Origin: Siphonodentalium dalli
Lineage: Eukaryota > Mollusca > Scaphopoda > Gadilida > Siphonodentaliidae
NCBI GenBank assembly: GCA_032622095.1
Contig: CP136064.1
Coordinates: 129,443,605-129,507,604, forward strand
DNA: 64,000 nucleotides
Direction of reading: 5' to 3'
The notes under the pieces are model-generated. The model saw only the letters and a list, made by a program, of their open reading frames with translations. It made no database searches and was not told where the DNA came from. Both the position numbers and the translations under genes were made by a program. Positions 13,301 to 25,200 of this stretch are shown piece after piece; position 1 is the first letter of the stretch, and each line of letters starts with the position of its first letter.

Positions 13301-16300
13301 CGTGATTTAACACTATTTGCCGTGATTATTTGGCTTAATATCACTGAAGGTTAATAGGTTATTAATTTGTCCCAGGTATATGATGTTTTATGACAATCAA
13401 ATTACCATCCAGTTGATGTATGTATCTAAACGGTGGTGACAACACCTGATCGATCGCGGAAACGCTACGGATTACAGAGTGGAAGCGCGTGCAACAATCA
13501 GAAACCAGTGCGTACAAGCCTTTTATGCTCGCAGATGTCATGTACATATATCGGACACGGAATGTGGTAAAGTTCCCTGTATATATAGAGTCCGCATATA
13601 TTAAAAATGGGCCATGCATTGCGTACATAATGTTGTTCCTTGTATTCAATGCAAGGTCACGATATGACATAGCTTAATCACGGACAGTCATTTTCCCGCC
13701 AAAACGCACGTGTTTTCACTGTTTGATTTGATCGCGTACATAATTGTCTCTCGTGCATGGTACATTGTAAATATATATACAATATATACAATTTTACTCG
13801 CGAGTCCCCGAATACACAATCGATCGTGTCAGTTTCAGAAATAAAACTGCGCAGACCGCCGATGTTAATAGTACATTTCAATGCGATGTCGTAAGTTGTA
13901 TATTTAGCCCGATTCCAGGAATTTGCGTGATCCAGATTACGTTTCTGGGAAAAGCTTTGTCACCGCCCAATTCCGCGAAGGATTTAAGTTTGAGGGGCTA
14001 AAATACATTGTAATTTTTCACAAACACAGTGAACACAGCCCATAAACGACGTGGGATTTCCGAAGTGACTCGCCAGTTTAGTTCGAAATACGTGACGCTA
14101 TTCGATGCATAGCATGGCCGACCGCGGGTTGGCTTTATATTTATATCTATAATACAATATATCTAGAACGTGCGATCGTATACGCTCAGCCATGCGTCAG
14201 TTGATGCATGTGGTGGTTGTAAAAAATATCACACAATTTTACAAATAAACTTTAAAGGTATACTGACATAGTGCTTCAATAAACTATAATATATTGGACT
14301 TCTTATTAAACTTAAAACTTAATAATGTCACCTCGCAACTAAATTGATTGAAGTTGAGTCCTGCACACCTGCAAACACGTTGACCAGTTATCACTCAGAT
14401 CAATTCCGTCATGCCGAAATAGACACGGTTGCGATAGGCGCTGATTCTTTGAAGTTGATTATCAAAGCCGGTAGTCTCGATTTCAAAGAATAAGCCGCCG
14501 CGGCGCCGACAAATACATTGAGTTGAGGTCATTTGGGGTTCGCGCTCGTGCATGACCACCAAGTACTGAAAGCAGTTATCGCATCAAAGAGACAACAAAG
14601 AAGGCTTTAACAGGCTAATTGTGATTGTGTATTTCGATAGCCTGATTGTTTAAATTGTTGAGTTATTCGGCAACGGCACTGCTTTCGCGATGGCATAATG
14701 GCGGTGGGTGTGTTCCGACTATTCGACTAGCGATTTCGGAATCGACTAATTTAATAATCGCGTCGATTTCGATTAGTCGATTAATCGTTTCAACACTAAT
14801 CAGTTGATCAATCTGTGTACACTGTTCACTAGCCAATCAAAAGCGATGCATTCATGACACCACTTGATCACTGGTAATTGATGTTTGATTGACAGCACTC
14901 ATATAAATTTCAACTTTTGTGTGCGTCTTTTTGATGGCAATAATCTCAAAGTGTTACTATTCTGGTGATTATGGTGGTTCTCTTGTGAAATGGCGGATTA
15001 AATTATAAGAAATAACTCTTGTTTCGATTAAGGTTATGAGTTATAACAAGAAAGGTTTGAAGATAAATTTACTATAAAGTATGGTGGCGCTACTCGCGTT
15101 ATAGAATTTATCTTCAAACTTTGTCATGAGTATTTTTGTAAACATTGTCCGGTAAGTCTGTCTGTTCAAGTGACAGACAACACAATCATCGCAAGTGTAC
15201 ATGTAGCGAAAAATACTGCGCTATTCAACAAAATGAAACAGGCATCACGCGGTACGCTTGACCATATTTATGTCGACATTTGTTCTCTCATGCATGTATG
15301 CTCTTTATATCTGTACTCAACAATTGCTTAGCACAGAAAGTTCATAGAGGTGTGTAGACAAACGCATAATCTGCAAATATTGTACTACATCGACGATCGC
15401 CAAGCAATTTTATGTGTTTCTTCGAAGTTCTATGTATTAGAACTTGAATGGCTCAGTAACAATGATTTGATTCGAGATTCGATTCAATTTCGAATCGTTT
15501 GCCTGATTCGATTCGAGATTCGATTCGAAATGAAAACACCCGATTCGCAGGGCCCTAATGTAGTCTGTGTAGAATATTACTGAAACTCCTGGCGGCCCAT
15601 GATGAATTAAGTTATGAAGCTTGATGTAAATCCATGTACATTGTATATATGGTCAACGTTTAAGACAATTCAGAAACTGATCACATTTTATTATTCATTT
15701 CTTTCACTGCTGATGTAAGTGTATCAATGCTCCTAGAACCCATTCCTGATAAAATTAAATGTTGCATGTCGAACAATCTTTTTCACCTCAGAGAATCCTT
15801 GTCTCTAGATAAAAGGCCAGTTTTTTTTAATTTGTTGGTATAGAGATAATTATTTTAAAAGATAAGTTAGGAGGAAGGGAAAAAATGAAATTATGTTTTG
15901 CATTCTTATGTTTTTCATTTCTATAAAAAAATCAGGTATGAAGATAAAACAAATCTTAAAATGAATGTAATACATAAATGTAATACATATCATTTTTAGA
16001 TGTAATGGTGAGTTGAACAAGTATGTAACAGATGTAAAAGAAGGCATTCAGTGGATATGTTTAAATATTAGCAAAGAATGCTAGTGCTGCATTTGGTTAG
16101 AAAGGCCGTTTCTGCCAGGTGAACAAGGTGATATCTGATACAGTGAAACCTCTCTAAACCGAACACCCTTCGGACCGGCCCTTCCGTCCGGATTAGAGAG
16201 GTGTCCGGTTTATAGAAAATCGCGTCACTGTCGGTGATATATTGCCGCCGTTTAATACCAAGAATGACCAAGATTGTATTATTGATTAATGAGAATTTAT

Positions 16301-19300
16301 TGAATAATTACAAGAACGAAATACATGTAAAATACAAACATAACAAATTATATAAAACATATATAGAACATGATTTGTGCAACTAGTCTGACTTTAGAAA
16401 GAAACTGGCGTATTTTTGTCAAAGTCTATAATGCTGTCGATGTCGGTGATGGATAGCTTCTTGGCGATCTCTGATAATGGAATCTCGTCGTCTGGGTCGT
16501 CGTCGGCGTAGAAACTCATCTCTGGAAAGCCACAGTTGTTAAAGCGTTGAGCTGAGATCTTTAATAACTTTGACTTTCTGGTCTAGAGTTAACTCTGTTC
16601 GATGTCGTTTTCGTGAAGGCTCAGTCATTGTGAAAGATTCAAACTGTTATGCTGACTATACGCCAACATCGGGCACTTATAGCAATTTATTGTTTTGACA
16701 ATGGTTGTAAAAACAGAGTCCAATTAACTCGACACAATAACTGTTGCAAAAACAATATGTCAGTGCTCTAATTCTCGATCTGTGACATCACCATTGTTCA
16801 CTCAATGTGTGAAATGAGCGTAGATATCTAATCAGACTCCTGTTCAGACAATCCAGTTCAAAGCATACGCCGAACAAAAGAACGCTAATTAAACGGTCCG
16901 CTTATACTGGAGTACGTAATCGCTATACTCTCGTCTCGTCTCGGAGGCAGAGGTTCCGGTATGTGGAGGTTTTACTGTACTGGTAGGTTAATCCCAATTA
17001 CAATCAGCTATTCTGGCTATCTTTGTTGCTCAATAATTATTATAATTCATAATAATTGTTTTTGCTATATTACCAATTAGAAATAAAAAAAGAGCTGATT
17101 GCAAAAACAAAATTCCCAAAATGTGAAAACTCAAGTCGTGTTATCAGATTGTTGTCAAAGTCCACTACCAAGCTGACAGATCTAATTAGATATGACAGAT
17201 AAAGAGAAAACATGTCCATGTCAGCAATGTTGACATTCGACAATATCAATATCAAACAAGCAGTCGCAGACGGCAGTATCCCCCGCCGAATTGTGCAGTT
17301 GGGGAAGTGCATTCTCAATAATGTTTGCGTTCTCAGTATGTGCTAAACAAGAGGTGGGATTTTGTCAAAAAGCCTGGCTTGCGAACTCATTTTAGGTACT
17401 GGTCATGGGAACGAATAAACCAAAAATCTTTTTAATCCGTTGACATTCGTGGAAATTAGCCCTGTGACGTCGTCCATTTGCACCAAAAAAATATAAACAA
17501 AGTCCAATTACTCTGCTGAAAACATCCGACCGGACCTGGTTTGCGAACTCGTTCTAGATACTGGTCATGTGAACTCATATACCAAACATCTTTTAAATCC
17601 GTTGACATTTGTGGAAATGAGCCCTGTTACAGACGTCGTCCATTTGCACACAAAAAAATTAACAAAGTCCAATAACTCTGCTGAAAATATCTGGGCGGAC
17701 CTGGTTTGCGAACTCGTTCTAGATACTGGTCATGTGAACTCATATAACAAAAATCTTTGAAATCCATTGACATTTGTGGAAATGAGCCCTGGGACGTCGT
17801 CAGACCTGTTAAGTTTTGAAAATGTCAATCCGTGAGATTTTTGCGGGAGGTATGCCCAAATATGTTCATGTTCCAAAAATAATTTTTATGATGAAGATTG
17901 CATAATTTTTATGAGTTTCTATTTTATAAATATATAGACCTAAATAAAATGGCAATGAATGTCCTGTTGGTAATTGTAATAGAGCTGCTCTGTGTGGGAG
18001 ATGCCACCATTTATTAAAAAGAAAGAAGCAGATCACACTTCGTAAAAATACTCAGAATTCCACCGGAAACAGCCGGATATGCGTGAAACCGAAAGTACAA
18101 CATCGTAATAAACGACAAAATGGACTCGTCTTACGGTTTACCCCACAAAAGAAATGCACACATTCCACCATTTATTAAAATTTTTTAAGAAGCAGAAACT
18201 TTGTTTAAAGTTAGTCAAAACGAATCCGAGTTACACAGGTGACAACAAGACATGTATGCGTGAAACCGAAAGTACAAAATGACCCGTCTTAAAAGTTTTA
18301 CCCGCAAAATAAAAGACACATTCCGTTCTCAATGCATACCACTATCAGTGAACTTAAATCATAAAGTATCCATTACTTATGTTCATCAATGAGGCCTCAC
18401 AATACAGCTGCACACTTGTGATTAAACGTATTGTTTTATTTCGTTTGCAATGCATGCCACTAATCCGTTACTAAGAAATGTTCATCAATGAGGCCTAACA
18501 ATACAGAACTTTGCACACTTGTGATTATACGTATTGTTTACTAAAACAACACCCTCCATACGTGTGGCTTCACCAGAGTGTGAAAATCAATTAATATCAG
18601 TCACAGTTCACCACAAATTGAGTCTTCAATCAAAAGTTACCGACGATACATTCTGTGAATGTTAATGTGTGGGTATTTACGGTACCGGAAATAAGGAAGT
18701 CATTTGGGGAATTCCCGCAAATGCACGAATTTAAAAAATAAAAAAAACTTCGTTTTGGGATTTTCAATGTGGGGTTTTGACGAATCCGTGAGAAATTGGG
18801 GGTTATCCGTGTTTGCGGAATTGCCGTGGAAATCCGTGAGTCTCACGGACAATCCGTGGAACTTAACAGCTCTGGACGTCGTCTATTTGCTATTTGGTAA
18901 ATTCGACAAAAATAATAAACAAAGTCCAATAACTCCGGTAAAAATATCTGGCCAGACCTGGCTTGCGAACTCATTCTAGGTAGTGATGAGCCGATAATCG
19001 GGAACGACAATCGGAATCGGCCGATTGTGGCCCATCGGATGACAATCGGTACTCGGGTTTGAACATCGGGATTTCCGATTGTCTAAATAATAAATAGGTG
19101 CTTGTTTTTCTTCAATAAACTGTTTTAAATATGACGGTGTTTTGTTGAATACATGACCTGTAAACACTGGGAAAGTGATTCCAAACACAAACTTGATATA
19201 CAGACATGTCCTCTTCAATACCCCGGCCGTACCTGGGTCTATGTTTGAACAATACATTAGTGGGGATCAGTGGGAAGCACGTGACACTTTGTGTTAGAGT

Positions 19301-22102
19301 GAGGCTCCAAGCATGATGCCGTGATTACGCATAATCATTAATTATTGGCATACCGGAACAGTCGTTTCAGTCGATTGATTTCGTTAGTATTATGATATAC
19401 ACAACGTACATATCATGGGACTCATGTACGCCCATAGGTAACTTTATTGTTCGTCAACATGTAGACATTTTGATTTATGTCAGACTATCAAAAATCAAGA
19501 TGTATGCATACGGAGTACAACAGAACTATCTATATAGTACATATATACAGCGTAACAGGTATAAACTATACTATAGAAACCGAAAGTGCATGTCTCGTGA
19601 CTTTAAATACTAAGTCAAAGACAATGTCATTTCATCCAGTCAGCCTCATGTGACGTCACGTATAGTCACCACCAATGATTATTATGATGACCACGCTGAA
19701 ATCGAATCGTGTCTGTGAAATTGACATGAACATGGTGTAACTTGCAACTAGTTCAGTCGGCTCATTTCCTTTGATGTGATGTCTTTGAATTGGGATCAAA
19801 GAAAAATTCCGTTTGATGAATTGTTATTAAAAATGAACCGTGGACATGTCGTCATGCACGTGGCTACATCAAACTTTCAAACAATTTGTTGTGGAATAGC
19901 TTAAAATACATGGGTATGTTGCCTGTATTCGATCACAAGTCCGCCCATGCCCACCTATATACTTACCCAAACATATGTATACTGTGTGCTGGCATATTAC
20001 TTTGTTTGTTGCTTGCTGCTAATTCTAAGTATTAAATAACACATATAACATATTCTGCTATAATTATTGAAATAATCGGAATCGGCACCTGAATCGGCCG
20101 ATTGTGATCTCAAATAATCGGCAATCGGCGCAAGGCTCTATTTGACAATCGGCTCATCACTAATTCTAGGTAATGGTCAGGTGAACTCATATTCCAAATA
20201 TCTTTGAAATCCGTTGAGATTTGTGGAAATGAGCCCTGGGACGTCGTCTATTTGCTATTTTCGTAAATTCGACAAAAATAATAAACAAAGTCCAATAACT
20301 CCGGTAAAAATATCTGGCCAGACCTGGCTTGCGAACTCATTCTAGGTAATGGACAGGTGAACTCATATACCACAAATCTTTGAAATCTATTTACATTTGT
20401 TCAAGTTATGACTCTTACAAATTCGGGACGGACGGAACCCATTACTATATCCCCCGCAAATTTTAAATTTGGCGGGGGATAAATATGTTGATTCAGTTAA
20501 ATCCATACCTAGTGATTATTTCTAAGAAGCTTGTGATGTTGTCCTCATTATCAATCTGTATAACAGGTCCGCTGAAGCGTTGTCCCACATCAAGCTACGA
20601 TATAACCAGTATTTATTAATATATAAGAACATTGAATCAACTCAGATGAAAAAGATTGCTTTAGAGGTTACATGCACCTCACAACACCCAGATATTAGTA
20701 ACTTAATAGTAAGGAATAACAGGTCCCAGACAAAATTAGTCTTTAAATTATAGTACCTAATTATATAAGACATTTGCTATTTGACATTGGTGCTAAAATG
20801 CCTACTGTTACTAATCCGATAGTCATTCAATGCTTAAATTAAAGAATAATATATTTGTAATGAACATAATGATCATCAGGAATGACTGCTGATATTTAAG
20901 TAACACACAGAAATTCACAAAAGAAGGCCAAGTTCTGATTCCGAGTGACAACACGTTTGGCTGTTATCAGTCATTTTGATCTCGAGCCATCATGACCGTT
21001 TACAGCCACTATGACAGTGATAGTGTTATAGAATACCTTTGATAGAGCATACCTCTTTGAGAAGTTTCTGATTTAGAGACAGTATTATAATTGCAGATGC
21101 ACCAAAAAGAAAGGCTTCCTTCACCTGAAATGTATAATGCATTAATCAAGTAACTGAAATTAACACTGGAATCCTCTAGAGAAGATATGTTCACATGTCA
21201 CATGTTCTATTTTATACGGATATATAAATTTAATAGGATTGATACTAGTCTTGGTGTACTGTATCTTTTTGGGATTATCTTCAGCCATATTAATTTGACA
21301 TATAGTAATGCCCTAAATAATCGACTCCTTGACCACAGCGGAATTATGGGTAATTTTTCAGGATTTAGTCAGAAATATGGCTTGTTGCCATTCATCGAAA
21401 AGTTCTCACTGAGAGCTTTCCGATGAATGGCAACAAGCCATATTTCCAACTAGATCCTGAAAAATTACCCATAATTCTGCTGTGGTTAAGGAGTCGATTA
21501 TTTAGGGCATTACTGTAGTTGTGATTAAATTTCTGTATATGTATGACATGCTTCATTGCTTCTTCCAGACTCTCAATTGAATAGGACAACTGACATGAAA
21601 TTTAGTTAGGCAACTTTATAGGTATTTGGAATTTTGGAATAGATGTATTGGTCCACATACGTTTTTTGTCCAATGGATTATTAATTGACTAAGGTACTGT
21701 AAGGTATATGATTAATCATGTGATCGCCCTTGTACAGAAGTGTCAACAGGGTGTAACAAATTTCCAAGTGCTGTTATTTTGATAGCAAGAGCAATGTTCA
21801 CTAAGGACTTTTACTTATTGAAGCGCAATACGAAAATTTATTTACCTTACCTTGTCAATGACATTAGAACAATTCTTCAAAGTGCTGTCTTCACAAGATG
21901 TTCCACCGCCACTATCAAAATAGATGACACCAATCCAGTCTTTTGATAGCTTGGTAAATCTGGTGTCATCGCTGTCTTCCAATAACTGAAAAATTATTAA
22001 TAAAATAGTCAGCAAATATATATATATATATATCTTTAATTCCTCCATATAAATGAAGATATGATATACACATACAAGAACAGATCGGCCGGGCACACGA
22101 AC

Positions 22103-22139
<37 letters not shown>

Positions 22140-22152
22140 AGAGAGAGAGAGA

Positions 22153-22214
<62 letters not shown>

Positions 22215-25200
22215 GGAGGGAGGGAGGGAGGAGAGAGAGAGAGAGAGAGAGAGAGAGTATGGGAAAATAGAATGAAATGAGTTAAGTTAGAGAAAAGTGG
22301 GGAGAAACAGAGAGGGGTTAATTGAAACTAGATAATCCTAAATTCACGGAGAACTGTAGCACCCAGCCGACCACACAACCAGATGTTCACTCACATCACA
22401 ATTGTCAGACACCATTGTTGGAAATTACAAACAAATAGTAGACCCAATATAACACCATTGTATATAAGAGGGCTACCAATTATTTATATTTGCCAACAAT
22501 GGTGACTTTCATCTCCCACTGACTACATGTATATAAGTGACAAACAATTATGACGCCAATGACGAACGATGGTTCCATTCGCACCACAGCGCCCTAGTCG
22601 CCTTCAAGAAGTTTCTCAATATGGTTTGAGGTGGAATGCATGCAATGTCCAAAAGTTCAATAGGCAAATAGCCTAGAAAGAGGGCAATAAGTCTCTGCTG
22701 ATCAAAAGAAATGATTACGCGACGATGCAAGTTCCGGGCAAACCGCTATAATGTGTTGCGGTAGGTCTTTATAACTTCGCGCACATAACAGGCACTGAGT
22801 TTCGCCAGCAAACTTTCGGTAACACAGTAGCTGTGTCGCGATGAAAAATGACTCCTTCTCATCTGGGTACTTTTGGCAGACTTTCCATAAAAACGATCAT
22901 TCTGGACTGCTGTGAACCAAACGAAATCTATCAAAGGTGGGTTCCGTGCGTACCCTGTGAGACCATTCAGATTTCCAAACATGACTGCCCTGTTTCGATA
23001 GGGTTTTCCAAACTGTTTTCTCTGGAAACAGAGCTGTTGATATGTATTGAGACATATAGGAGGACAAACTCCAGTTATCAAGAATACTGGATAGGTCCTG
23101 AAAAAACACATTCTTCAATGCAGTGTTGGATTCATATGAAAAGCTCAGTAATCTGATAATAAATACATCTTTAACAGTTTTTTTAGACTCGAGTAAACAA
23201 AATGACGAAAACAAGGACATCACTTAATACCTGAACATAGAAACTTTCCTTAAGGCCACAAATAGTGTTTGAACTCTTAATTACAGCATACGTTTTATTA
23301 TGTGCTAGCAAATAACAGAGGATTGTAAATACATACATAGCTGATGGGATCAGGTTACTATGGTTTCAGATTTTCGCAGTTTTTACCTAGGAACCAGTTT
23401 ATTCAACAAGTACAACACCAAGTATGGCATATGCCCATAATGCTCAGTTTAGAAAGTGGGCAATACTACATATTTGTATGGATGTGAAGAGAAGATGTAG
23501 AATCTTGCTATTTCCAAAAGGGTAATAACTCTGACAAAAAGACTTGGACAAAATATGTCAGTATCCTATCAATCCTGGTCTATTAGCATTCCAAAGAACA
23601 TTCAGGTATGACCATTTCTACTGGAGTTACAATGCAAAATGTGTACAGAGTGAAAATTCAATATAATTCTATAAGCCTGAGTCCAAAAAAGGCTATAACT
23701 CTAGTAACAATGAATTTACAAACCCCATAGTATAAAGTGGGTATCCTTTCCCCATAAACTGGGCTTCAACATACCAAAGCACAAGCTAACCCGATGATCT
23801 ATGCTCGAGTATTCTTTTTATTATTTATTTGTATATGAATGTTTGTACCTTGAAAATCATAAAAATAACACCAGAATAACACCGTAATTTCACCAGAGTT
23901 CTCCAATTTGTTACAAGGTGTATAAAATCTCTATACAAAAGCATTGAGAGTTCGTTTTTTTGCAAATTTGTCACCCAGACACACAATTTTTTATACACGC
24001 AGCAACATTCAATTGTTTTTCACCCTCTGAGTTTGACGACAAACAATGTAGGAAACTTGGAGAGAATTCAGTTGGAAATTGTCCAAAAAACGCTCCGGTT
24101 CACCAATGATTTATCGGTTCGTTCACGCAATTAAATTAACATCTACATGTATATAATGAATTGTAATCTATATGGCACATTTTTCTATCTAATGTTGGCT
24201 AAATAGTGTCAGGTTTAAAATACTCATTCCATTCAATTATTGGCATGTTTTAAAGACACGATCCGATTCGATGGTCCCTGTATCATCCAGTTACAACAAC
24301 AGATTTAATTTTTACTTTTAATTAGGAATAAATTTGCGATCACCACTGATGAGATCGAGCAGTAACCTTGCATGACCTCTTGTAACGGTGTCTGTACTAT
24401 TTCTGGGAGAATCAGCAAAATTTTTGCCAGGCCGTCATATATTCCAGGTGCATTGTGAAAAATAACACCCGAAGAAATAGTAATTTAGAGGGGTTAAATC
24501 AGATTGTATATCTTTAAATGATACCACTTTCTGAGTGTCTGTTGCTTATCCCATTACTATGTATATGTTCAATGTAGTTCTGGTCTAGCGAACTAGTATG
24601 CCTAGATTTTATCGTGGTTGTTTAAATTATTGTCATCAATGTATTCTAATGAATAAGCCTTCATTTCAATTGGTATGTATGACAAGAATACACGGTAACA
24701 TAACTACATAAACATGCAAAATTAACCTGGCATTATAATTGTGTTACTGTAGTATGCATCCAGGACTAGTGGCTGCAATCCCACCAGCTCGGATATTTCA
24801 CCATAGAGATTTCCGCTCAATTAAATTTAGTTTCTTGTCGGGTGACGCATTCATGAGTTATTTCCATTTTGATTACTTCCACTTTCGGATACTCTTCCAC
24901 GTTCTAACATTCAATCATCACATAATATAAACCATATGCTTACATATGTGAAGTGAGATAAGACTGAATTAACGATTAGACACTTGTATAACCGTAGGTC
25001 TATAAGTGCATGTTGCAAGTAAATGGTAGTAGATACACCAACATATATCATTATAATAGTGTGCATATATATATGCATATCCACCTATAATGAGCAACAT
25101 CAAGACATTATAACCACCTCATCTATGGGGACATTCTTAAAAGGAAGCCCTTTCACACGGAGTTGAGAAGCGTATCAGTCTGATCATTAGTTCGAACCCA

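Larger units (their letters stand above)
17385..20430. repeat. Tandem array (about 180-bp unit) interrupted twice by hAT-like elements
   Basis: Units contain 'acctggcttgcgaactcatt', 'tggaaatgagccctgggacg' and 'caaagtccaataactc'. Copies start near 17384, 17535, 17698, 18956 and 20325. The array is split by 17801-18874 and 18981-20162. Taking these out joins the units cleanly. Confidence 0.8.

Noticed and set aside
13362-13881. Overlapping ORFs of 60-100 residues on both strands
   Set aside because: All inside the nested hAT-like element; no transposase motif or splice context.
18704-18979. 91-residue ORF
   Set aside because: Starts inside the hAT derivative 17801-18874 and runs into the tandem array; not a gene.
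22061-22270. Arg/Glu-rich 69-residue ORF
   Set aside because: Pure (GA)n simple repeat translation.
22897-23223. Considered as exon 2 of the RNF215-like gene
   Set aside because: Exon 1 joins the exon at 21985 directly with the spacing expected for the family, so this segment is not needed; kept only as an unexplained island.
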